Below are positions 1 through 5,149 of a stretch of DNA of 5,149 nucleotides, piece after piece. The number at the start of each line of letters is the position of its first letter. The first letter of the stretch is position 1. The position numbers and the translations under genes were made by a program. The notes beneath the pieces are model-generated. The model had not been told where the DNA came from and did not search any database. It worked only from the letters and a program-made list of their open reading frames with translations. This stretch comes from Ignavibacteriales bacterium. Its GTDB lineage: Bacteria > Bacteroidota > Ignavibacteria > Ignavibacteriales > Ignavibacteriaceae. Location: positions 1 through 5,149 of the forward strand of contig DAIEML010000165.1 of NCBI GenBank assembly GCA_027349615.1, given 5' to 3'.

Positions 1-113
1 AATTCATCAACAGTTCCGTAAGCTTCAATTCTTAAAGAATATTTTGGAACTCTCTGTCCGCCAAACAAACCTGTATCGCCTTCATCGCCGGTCTTTGTAT
101 AAATCTTAGTCAT
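1..113 (-). CDS. Cob(I)alamin adenosyltransferase, PduO/MMAB type (5' end only)
   Basis: This is the N-terminal 37 codons of an ATP:cob(I)alamin adenosyltransferase; the rest lies beyond base 1. The family transfers the adenosyl group of ATP to cob(I)alamin in the cytoplasm, giving coenzyme B12. The visible protein begins [19 protein letters not shown]. The [11 protein letters not shown] stretch (residues 6-16) is the family's N-terminal ATP-binding signature, and [10 protein letters not shown] (28-37) is the conserved start of the following helix. The ATG at 111-113 is the expected start because PduO proteins begin this close to the TKTGD motif. It overlaps the stop of the upstream YgfZ-like gene in an ATGA arrangement, and I see no clear Shine-Dalgarno sequence before it, so translation is probably coupled. 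The family call is firm. The enzyme's length, its C-terminal active-site residues and which B12 enzyme it serves cannot be seen here. Confidence 0.93.
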   Translation of the reverse strand, partial: MTKIYTKTGDEGDTGLFGGQRVPKYSLRIEAYGTVDE

Positions 114-1213
114 TTTCTAAAGGGAATATTTTTAACTGTAACTGGAATATTTTTTCCATTTCCATTTTTTGCAATCAGTAAAGTGCCGTCTTGAAGATAT
201 GCTTTTTTAATATAAGCAAGCCCAATATGTTTTCCGCATCTTTGTGAATACCCGATTGAAGTAATATTACCAGCTTCATTTTCTTCAGAATCGAACAAAT
301 TGTATTGGCAAGTTTCATCAGGCGGTTCGTTAAATGAAATTCCTTTAAGATATTTCTGGACTTTATCGTAGGTTTCTAATCTCGCAATTACTTCCTGACC
401 TATGTAACAGCCTTTTTTAAAATCAACCAATCCAATTAAGTTAGCTTCGTGAGGATTATACTGATCATTCAGTTCATTCGGCGCGGTTGGGATTCCTTGA
501 GATATTCTAAATGAATTATAAGCATCATCGCCAATCAAATTAAAATCAAAAATTCCTTTATTATTTATCATGTACTCAACAAGTTTAACAGCATTTTCAG
601 GATCAGTCAATATCCAAAACTTAAAGTTTCCATTATTATTTCTTAGCTTAGAAAGAAAAAACATAATTCCTTCCGAGCGAACTGATTTAAATTTATTCAG
701 TTCAATTTCATTTATAATATTACCGCAGACGAGTGTCATAAATGAATCTGACTGCGGCCCAAGAACTTCAAGTAAAGAATAATTTCCATTCGGGTCATTA
801 ACTTTTACGTCATCCATAATTACATATTTTTCGATCCAGCTTTTTACTTTGTATTTATTTGCCTGGCTGCATATTAATAATTGATGATCTTCGAAATTCA
901 TAATAGTAGAAATATCAATTATCTTTCCTTTTTCAGAAGTAAAAATTGTCTGCTCAAGTGTTTCTTTGGAAATGTCCTTCAAATAATTTGTTGAAATTCT
1001 GTGTAAGTAATCCAATACATCTTTGCCAGAAAGTTCTAAAATTCCTAAGTTAGAACAATCCCGCAAACCAACGCCGTTATACAGTGAATTCAATTCATCG
1101 TTAGTTGAATTGAAAACTTTAAATATTTTTTTGTTGTTAGTTATTTCCGGTTTAAAACCCAAATTTTCAAAATACTGAGTAAGTGGATTTAATTTAGTAT
1201 CAATATCTATCAT
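110..1213 (-). CDS. ygfZ: YgfZ/GcvT-like folate-binding protein (iron-sulfur enzyme maintenance)
   Basis: A 367-residue protein of the COG0354 (YgfZ) branch of the GcvT superfamily. In Escherichia coli and mitochondria, family members bind tetrahydrofolate and support assembly or repair of certain Fe-S enzymes, including the tRNA methylthiotransferase MiaB. The diagnostic YgfZ motif KGCYIGQE is at residues 267-274, with its conserved cysteine at 269, followed by [17 protein letters not shown]. The N-terminal part carries GcvT-like signals: [19 protein letters not shown] (48-66), then HRISTNYL (71-78). The stretch [13 protein letters not shown] (236-248) matches the family's segment before the KGCY motif. 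No signal peptide is visible, so it should be cytoplasmic. True glycine-cleavage T-proteins lack KGCYxGQE, so that alternative is unlikely. It is somewhat longer than E. coli YgfZ (326 aa). The ATG at 1211-1213 is supported by an AAGGAG ribosome site four bases upstream. Its stop overlaps the start of the adenosyltransferase gene. Confidence 0.92.
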   Translation of the reverse strand: MIDIDTKLNPLTQYFENLGFKPEITNNKKIFKVFNSTNDELNSLYNGVGLRDCSNLGILELSGKDVLDYLHRISTNYLKDISKETLEQTIFTSEKGKIIDISTIMNFEDHQLLICSQANKYKVKSWIEKYVIMDDVKVNDPNGNYSLLEVLGPQSDSFMTLVCGNIINEIELNKFKSVRSEGIMFFLSKLRNNNGNFKFWILTDPENAVKLVEYMINNKGIFDFNLIGDDAYNSFRISQGIPTAPNELNDQYNPHEANLIGLVDFKKGCYIGQEVIARLETYDKVQKYLKGISFNEPPDETCQYNLFDSEENEAGNITSIGYSQRCGKHIGLAYIKKAYLQDGTLLIAKNGNGKNIPVTVKNIPFRK

Positions 1214-1217
1214 TCTT

Positions 1218-1223
1218 CTCCTT
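1218..1223 (-). promoter_or_regulatory. Ribosome binding site of the YgfZ-like gene
   Basis: On the minus strand AAGGAG lies four bases before the ATG at 1211-1213. It is one of only two clear Shine-Dalgarno sequences in the window and it fixes the start of the YgfZ-like gene. Confidence 0.75.
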
Positions 1224-1247
1224 GTTTACATCACTTAAATAATTAGT

Positions 1248-1290
1248 ATTATAGCCATTCAAAAATATAAAATGCTTTTATAGGTAACAA
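1248..1290 (-). promoter_or_regulatory. Candidate promoter for the ygfZ-adenosyltransferase pair
   Basis: Two overlapping readings are possible. A perfect TATAAT occupies 1248-1253 (minus strand) but lacks a good -35 box at 17 bases. Alternatively TATTTTTG at 1260-1267 matches the Bacteroidota TAnnTTTG element, with TTG at 1288-1290 separated from it by 20 bases, which is the spacing known for that class. The second reading would start transcription about 40 bases before the ATG. The region is AT-rich, so chance matches are likely and no transcript data are available. Confidence 0.4.
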
Positions 1291-1319
1291 TTCAAATTTG
1301 CTGCTCAAATTGAAGTTGT
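1287..1319. repeat. Imperfect inverted repeat (13 pairs) upstream of ygfZ
   Basis: Arms at 1287-1300 and 1306-1319 pair over 13 positions, with one bulged base on each side (1294 and 1315) and the 5-base loop CTGCT. Neither strand shows a T-run after the hairpin, so it is not a classical intrinsic terminator for the lipoprotein gene. It covers the candidate -33 element at 1288-1290 and could be an operator or simply an AT-rich chance dyad. Confidence 0.35.
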
Positions 1320-1386
1320 AAAGAAATTTAAGTATAAATTATTATTCCAGCAGAATATATTTAATTAAGCAAAGATAAGAAAAAAA

Positions 1387-2244
1387 TTAATAAGGGCGAG
1401 TTTGCCGGTGATTTCTGGTATTTACATAAAGACTATCTTTTACATCCCAAATAAATGCTACCGAATCTTTTGCATAAATTCTGTCAGGTAAATCGTAATA
1501 AAGATATTCATAATAATCGGGATATTTATCGTTATTCACGTTTGCAATTGTTCTTTGGAAATCAATTCCTTTATAAGTCATTAATAGATGAGGAAATTGA
1601 GTAAGTCCGTTGATAAAGAAATAATTATAATCGATATGACCAATGCCTCTAGCATAATGAAAATCTACTTTACAATAAGGAGTTCCGTTAAAAGCCCATC
1701 TTTCCATATTCATATTATTAAATCCGCCATGGTCAGGAATTGGATCTTCCCATAATTTTGTAAAAGAGTCGTTTTCTCCCTTAAATAAAGTCAGATAAAA
1801 AAATGCAGTTCCAAGTTTAGTACTGTCTAAATTAATAAAACTTTGATCGTACCCAACAACATTTTTGGGTTCAATTAATCTTTCGCCCGGCTTTGACCTT
1901 GCAATTACAGCCAAGATGTATATACCATCACTTTGATGTAAATAAATTACTGCGGGTTTTGGAACATTAAAAGTTAAAGTCTTATCAAAGTTTACCAAAT
2001 AAGTTCCCTGGGGATAATTTTTAAGTACATAAGAAATTAAAGCAAGAGTATCATAAGGATTTCGATTGCCAGCTTGTTCTTCTTTTACTTTTAAATTATA
2101 CTGTTGAATTTCTGCATCTTTATCTGGTGAATAAGCGACTTCTTGTCCTGGTGATTGAACATTCTGTTCCTGTTTATTTTTACCGCAAGAGTAAAATAAA
2201 ACAGCAATTAAAATAAATAAGATTACCGGAAACGCTTTATTCAT
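1387..2244 (-). CDS. Putative lipoprotein of unknown function
   Basis: A 285-residue protein I do not recognise. It opens with a lipoprotein signal peptide: MNKAF, a hydrophobic core (residues 6-18), and a lipobox-like LFYSC ending at Cys20, the expected lipidated residue. A charged, Gln/Lys/Glu-rich linker follows (about 21-60), so the mature protein should be anchored in a membrane and face the periplasm or cell surface. The rest is rich in Tyr, Phe, Asp and Asn. Near the C-terminus NVNNDKYPDYYEY (235-247) resembles the acidic Asp/Asn loops of FG-GAP/VCBS-type repeats, but with Asn for the first Asp and Lys where Gly is usual. Other distinctive stretches are DPIPDHGGFNNMNMERW (167-183) and DFHYARGIGHIDYNYFF (194-210). 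The ATG at 2242-2244 is chosen because it gives the intact signal peptide. No Shine-Dalgarno sequence precedes it. The neighbours do not suggest a role. Confidence 0.8.
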   Translation of the reverse strand: MNKAFPVILFILIAVLFYSCGKNKQEQNVQSPGQEVAYSPDKDAEIQQYNLKVKEEQAGNRNPYDTLALISYVLKNYPQGTYLVNFDKTLTFNVPKPAVIYLHQSDGIYILAVIARSKPGERLIEPKNVVGYDQSFINLDSTKLGTAFFYLTLFKGENDSFTKLWEDPIPDHGGFNNMNMERWAFNGTPYCKVDFHYARGIGHIDYNYFFINGLTQFPHLLMTYKGIDFQRTIANVNNDKYPDYYEYLYYDLPDRIYAKDSVAFIWDVKDSLYVNTRNHRQTRPY

Positions 2245-2280
2245 TTTAGAAATAAAAAAGAATTTTCAAAACTATTTGTA

Positions 2281-2289
2281 AATATAACA
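2281..2289 (-). promoter_or_regulatory. Candidate extended -10 promoter of the lipoprotein gene
   Basis: On the minus strand TGTTATATT forms an extended -10 element (TG, one base, TATATT). It would start transcription about 30 bases before the ATG at 2244. No convincing -35 box lies 16-18 bases upstream. A TAGTTTTG at 2267-2274 also fits TAnnTTTG but has no partner element at 19-21 bases. Support is by motif only. Confidence 0.3.
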
Positions 2290-2441
2290 AATGAAGATTT
2301 TCAATTACTGTGCCGTAAATAATAGATTGTAAAGATTAAGTTTCAAAACTCATTAGTTAAATTTCCCTAAATTCAATTCATTTTTAAGATGAAAAATAAA
2401 TGAGTCTTAAAATCTTGCTATCAATCTAAGAATAGAACAAA

Positions 2442-3806
2442 CTATTTTGAATATTCCTTTAGAAAATATGCCGAGCTTATTATTCCTAATCTGAAATGAT
2501 TCAAATTAAAATGTTCATTTGGAGAATGCAGATTTTCACTGTCCAATCCCAATCCCATTAGTACAACTGGAGAACTTAACTTTTTAGAAAATGTAGTTAC
2601 AATAGGAACTGAGCCGCCGTCTCTCATAAAAACTATTTTCTTACCGAATGCTTTTTCCATTGAAGTAACCGCAGCCATAGTTGCCGGATTATCCAAATGA
2701 GTTAGAACCGGATAAGCTCCGTGCAAATTTCTAATCTCAACTTTAACTGATTTTGGAGCAAGCTGCTTAATATATTTTGTAAAAAGTTTTGCAATCTTAT
2801 TTGGATCCTGGTTTGGAACAAGACGCATGCTAATTTTTGCAACGGCATTAGATGAAATAACAGTCTTAGCTCCAGCTCCTGTAAATCCGCCATAAATTCC
2901 ATTGCAATCCAGCGTTGGCCTTGCCCAAATTCTTTCAAGAGTGGTAAATCCTTTTTCGCCTTGAAGCTGCTTAACACCAGCTTCTGCAGCAAATCTTTTT
3001 TCTGAAAATTTAAGTTTTTTAAAATTACTTCTTTCTTTTGAAGTAAGTTTTAAAACATCATCATAAAAATGCGGGATTGTTATTCTTCCGTTTTTATCAT
3101 GAAGTTTGGAAATTATTTCAGCTAAAATATTGATGGGATTTCCAACAGCTCCGCCGAAAGTTCCTGAATGCAAATCTTTTTTAGGGCCTGAAATTTCAAC
3201 TTCCATGTAAGAAAGTCCTCGTAATCCATAAGTAATAGTTGGAACACCTTCATCAAATAATGCCGTATCGGAAATTAAAACAGCGTCGCATTTTAAAAGT
3301 TCTTGATTATTATTTATAAAAGTTTCCAAACTCTCGCTTCCAATTTCCTCTTCACCTTCAATAATAAATTTTACATTAAGCGGTAAACTTCCTTCAATTT
3401 TAAAGAATGCTTCAACGCTTTTAATATGCATGAAAGCTTGCCCCTTATCATCGGTAGCACCGCGAGCAAAAATTTTGCCGTCTTTTATTACCGGATCAAA
3501 AGGATCGTTATCCCACAATTCTATCGGATCAACAGGCTGAACATCATAATGGCCATAGATTAATACGGTAGGTTTGCCTGGCGCTCCAAGCCATTCGCCA
3601 TAAACTAATGGATGACCTTCAGTTTTAAATATTTCTACTTTACTCATTCCGGCATTTTTTAATTTAGCTGCAACAAATTCTGCACAGCGATTAATATCAT
3701 CTTTATTTTCCGGAAGTGTGCTGATGCTCGGTATTCTTAAAAACTCTTTAAGTTCAGAGATGTAAGCATCCTGGTTGTTTTGTATATAGTCAATAATCTC
3801 TTGCAA
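2442..3806 (-). CDS. M20-family dinuclear zinc dipeptidase (carnosinase/CNDP-like)
   Basis: A 454-residue metallopeptidase of the ArgE/DapE/CPG2/CNDP (M20) family, most like the dipeptidase branch that removes or splits C-terminal dipeptide units in the cytoplasm. All expected catalytic residues are visible. GHYDVQP (85-91) supplies a zinc ligand His86 and the assisting Asp88. ARGATDDKG (114-122) supplies the bridging Asp119. EGEEEIGSE (150-158) supplies the general base Glu153 and zinc ligand Glu154. LISD gives Asp180, and LHSPNEH (426-432) gives His427. The lid/dimerisation domain contains DLHSGTFGG (211-219) with the transition-state His213. The C-terminal GGSVPIV (397-403) is also typical. 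Length is usual for the family and there is no signal peptide. The start is TTG at 3804-3806, preceded by AGGAG with a 6-base spacer. An in-frame TAG lies just upstream at 3816-3818, and the next in-frame ATG is codon 54. Exact substrate is unknown. Confidence 0.95.
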   Translation of the reverse strand: MQEIIDYIQNNQDAYISELKEFLRIPSISTLPENKDDINRCAEFVAAKLKNAGMSKVEIFKTEGHPLVYGEWLGAPGKPTVLIYGHYDVQPVDPIELWDNDPFDPVIKDGKIFARGATDDKGQAFMHIKSVEAFFKIEGSLPLNVKFIIEGEEEIGSESLETFINNNQELLKCDAVLISDTALFDEGVPTITYGLRGLSYMEVEISGPKKDLHSGTFGGAVGNPINILAEIISKLHDKNGRITIPHFYDDVLKLTSKERSNFKKLKFSEKRFAAEAGVKQLQGEKGFTTLERIWARPTLDCNGIYGGFTGAGAKTVISSNAVAKISMRLVPNQDPNKIAKLFTKYIKQLAPKSVKVEIRNLHGAYPVLTHLDNPATMAAVTSMEKAFGKKIVFMRDGGSVPIVTTFSKKLSSPVVLMGLGLDSENLHSPNEHFNLNHFRLGIISSAYFLKEYSK

Positions 3807-3812
3807 GGTTTT

Positions 3813-3817
3813 CTCCT
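3813..3817 (-). promoter_or_regulatory. Ribosome binding site deciding the TTG start of the dipeptidase
   Basis: AGGAG on the minus strand sits six bases before the TTG at 3804-3806. With an in-frame stop immediately upstream and no nearby ATG, it identifies the TTG as initiator. Confidence 0.75.
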
Positions 3818-3827
3818 ATAAAAATGC

Positions 3828-3836
3828 TCTATAGCA
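3828..3836 (-). promoter_or_regulatory. Candidate extended -10 promoter of the dipeptidase gene
   Basis: On the minus strand TGCTATAGA gives a TGn-extended -10 element (TATAGA at 3828-3833). Transcription would begin roughly 15 bases before the ribosome binding site, giving a leader of 15-20 bases. The best -35 match upstream is TTCATT with a 16-base spacer, which is weak. Motif-only evidence. Confidence 0.3.
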
Positions 3837-3947
3837 GGTTATTTATGGTAATGAATTTTTAAAATAAAGTTGAAATAAAAAACGAAGAAGGTAAATAATT
3901 TTTCCGGCATTTAATTCAAGTCTTCGTAATAAATCATTAACAGTTAT

Positions 3948-3986
3948 TTAAGTATATATAACTTAAGAAAAAGAAACTTAATTAAG
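3948..3986. repeat. Cluster of TTAAG/CTTAA inverted half-sites
   Basis: TTAAGT (3948-3953) and ACTTAA (3961-3966) form an inverted repeat around ATATATA. CTTAAG (3962-3967) is itself palindromic, and CTTAATTAAG (3977-3986) is a perfect 10-base palindrome. The three elements begin 14-15 bases apart. The location between divergent promoters would suit an operator, but the base composition makes chance occurrence quite possible. Confidence 0.35.
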
Positions 3987-4078
3987 AACAAATTCAATAA
4001 AAATTTTTACCTCAAAACCATTATAAATTTTTGAACATGCTCTAACAAAATCGATTGGGATAAAATTATTTTCGTTCC

Positions 4079-4107
4079 TTGTTAAACTTTTAGGGCTTTT
4101 ATATATT
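4079..4107 (+). promoter_or_regulatory. Candidate sigma-70-type promoter of the permease gene
   Basis: TTGTTA (4079-4084) matches the -35 consensus at four of six positions. TATATT (4102-4107) matches the -10 at five of six, and the spacer is the ideal 17 bases. The predicted transcription start falls at about 4113-4115, on the ATG itself, so a transcript from here would be essentially leaderless. This agrees with the lack of a Shine-Dalgarno sequence before the ATG. It remains a motif-only prediction. Confidence 0.4.
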
Positions 4108-4112
4108 GCCGC

Positions 4113-5149
4113 ATGATTTTATCATTATATATACTTAGAAACCACGTCGTTCCATTCATTTTTTCTATTGTAACACTGATTTGCATTTTTCTTCTTCAGT
4201 TTTTAATGAAGTTTGCAGACAGACTTGTTGGAAAAGGATTAGACGCATGGATCATTACAAAATTAATTACGTTTAATTTGGCTTGGATGGTTGTGCTTGT
4301 TGTTCCAATGGCAACATTGGTAGCTACGTTGATGGCTTTTGGAAATATGTCGCAGAATAATGAAATCACAATAATGAAATCTTCCGGTGCAAGTTTGTAT
4401 AGACTAATGCTAGCGCCATTTCTTGCAAGTATTGTAGTAGGTTATTTGCTTTTTCTTTTTAATAATGATGTACTTCCCGATGCTAACCACCGCGCCAAGC
4501 TTTTAATGGAAGATATTTCACGCCAGAAACCTACTCTTTCTCTTGAGCCAGGAGTTTTTTCTCAAGAAGTTTCCAATTATGCAATTCTTGTAAAAGGAAT
4601 TAATAAAAACTCAAATATGCTTGATGATGTTGTAATTTACGATTACACTGATCCTTCAATCCTAAATATTATTACGGCGCAAAAAGGTAAAATTTATTTT
4701 TCTAAAGATCAGACAAAGTTAATTATGGACTTGTGGAACGGAGAAATTCACCAATCAAGTAATGCTCAATCCGATCTTTATCGAAAACTGATTTTCAAAA
4801 AGCACCGCATTGCAATGAATGCCGATCAATTTTCTTTTCAGCAATCAACTCCCGGCGGGCCGCGCGGCGATAGAGAACTCAGCACTCAAGCTATGCTTTC
4901 TGTTGTTGATAGCCTGGATATAATTAGAAATGCATCTTTAAAAAATCTTAACCGGCAATCCAAAATTTATTTACTTGCCGATAGCATAAATCCGTTTAAC
5001 TCAATTCCTCAAGTTAAGATAAACCGCCCTGATCTAGTTTATTCAAGAGTGTTGGATAAAATTAGAACCGCAAAAAACATAGTGCTTTCTAGCTGCCGCA
5101 CAGAAGAAACAATTCAAGACCAGGTAAATTCTTATATGGTTGAGGTTCA
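4113..5149 (+). CDS. LptF/LptG (YjgP/YjgQ) family permease, 3' end beyond window
   Basis: The reading frame is open from the ATG at 4113 to the window end, giving 345 codons plus two bases. The family forms the inner-membrane part of the LptB2FG ABC transporter, which extracts lipopolysaccharide and passes it to the periplasmic Lpt bridge. The N-terminus is typical: SLYILRNHVVPF, a membrane segment (about 12-32), MKFADRLVGKGL (32-43), a second membrane segment (about 53-77), the cytoplasmic coupling region NNEITIMKSSGASLYRLMLAPF (83-103, LptB-contact side), and a third segment (about 103-118). A soluble periplasmic beta-rich domain follows (about 120-245). It leads into an RGDRELS stretch (251-257) and a helical, charged region to residue 345. 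The C-terminal membrane segments are missing only because the window ends. The extra region after the beta domain makes it longer than the roughly 360 residues of the E. coli proteins. LptF and LptG cannot be told apart here. The start has no Shine-Dalgarno sequence; an in-frame TAA lies at 4083. Confidence 0.92.
   Translation, partial: MILSLYILRNHVVPFIFSIVTLICIFLLQFLMKFADRLVGKGLDAWIITKLITFNLAWMVVLVVPMATLVATLMAFGNMSQNNEITIMKSSGASLYRLMLAPFLASIVVGYLLFLFNNDVLPDANHRAKLLMEDISRQKPTLSLEPGVFSQEVSNYAILVKGINKNSNMLDDVVIYDYTDPSILNIITAQKGKIYFSKDQTKLIMDLWNGEIHQSSNAQSDLYRKLIFKKHRIAMNADQFSFQQSTPGGPRGDRELSTQAMLSVVDSLDIIRNASLKNLNRQSKIYLLADSINPFNSIPQVKINRPDLVYSRVLDKIRTAKNIVLSSCRTEETIQDQVNSYMVEV

Larger units (their letters stand above)
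3807..4112. other. Divergent intergenic region between the dipeptidase and permease genes
   Basis: These 306 bases separate two divergently transcribed genes. I see no convincing coding sequence, tRNA or riboswitch-like structure in them. They hold the dipeptidase ribosome site and candidate promoter at the left end, a cluster of TTAAG/CTTAA half-sites at 3948-3986 in the middle, and a candidate permease promoter at 4079-4107 on the right. The remainder is AT-rich sequence with no structure I can interpret. Confidence 0.7.

Noticed and set aside
570..782. 70-codon open frame on the plus strand
   Set aside because: It lies wholly inside the YgfZ-like gene on the opposite strand, resembles no family I know and has no ribosome site. 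It is a shadow.
110..1213. Annotation as glycine cleavage T-protein (GcvT)
   Set aside because: The KGCYIGQE signature with its conserved cysteine is that of the YgfZ branch, and no gcvH or gcvP lies nearby.
2348..2405. Inverted repeat ACTCATT / AATGAGT, arms 44 bases apart
   Set aside because: Short arms far apart and overlapping the repeat at 2382-2412. This is expected by chance at this base composition.
2382..2412. Inverted repeat TTTTAAGA / TCTTAAAA with a 15-base loop, between the dipeptidase and lipoprotein genes
   Set aside because: The stem has a single G-C pair, the loop is long, and no T-run follows on the minus strand. It is not credible as a terminator in such AT-rich DNA.
2702..2992. 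96-codon open frame on the minus strand
   Set aside because: It is an alternative frame inside the M20 dipeptidase, which has all its catalytic motifs in the main frame.
4000..4033. Repeated A/T blocks such as AAAAATTTTT, considered as a possible terminator or phased A-tract
   Set aside because: Simple AT-rich sequence with no stem of note, and no gene ends here.

Overview
The window is AT-rich bacterial chromosome with ordinary housekeeping-type genes. The long LptF/LptG-type permease, the Sec-type lipoprotein beginning right after a short hydrophobic leader, and several starts without a Shine-Dalgarno sequence suggest the Bacteroidota/Chlorobiota/Ignavibacteria side of the tree. This placement is inferred from protein style and composition only. 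I saw no mobile element, CRISPR array, tRNA or rRNA, and no convincing intrinsic terminator.

Layout: four genes lie on the minus strand and one on the plus strand. Reading leftward from the divergent intergenic region (3807-4112), the minus-strand genes are an M20-family metallo-dipeptidase (2442-3806), a lipoprotein of unknown function (1387-2244), a YgfZ/GcvT-like folate-binding protein (110-1213) and the first 37 codons of a PduO-type cob(I)alamin adenosyltransferase (1-113, cut by the window edge). The last two overlap by four bases and are almost certainly co-transcribed. The other minus-strand gaps are 197 and 173 bases, each with a plausible promoter, so they may be separate units. On the plus strand, 4113 to the window end encodes most of a LptF/LptG (YjgP/YjgQ) permease, cut just before its expected C-terminal membrane segments. 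It was found by direct translation.

Functionally, the set does not form one evident pathway. The permease belongs to lipopolysaccharide export and implies an outer membrane, which fits the lipoprotein. The dipeptidase is a cytoplasmic peptide-recycling enzyme. The YgfZ-like protein (folate-dependent support of iron-sulfur enzymes) and the adenosyltransferase (coenzyme B12 formation) are both cofactor-related and translationally coupled. I see no strong evidence of an undescribed system. The items most worth checking are the TTG start of the dipeptidase, the possible leaderless transcript of the permease gene, the extra domain of the permease, the orphan lipoprotein, and a cluster of TTAAG half-sites in the divergent promoter region.
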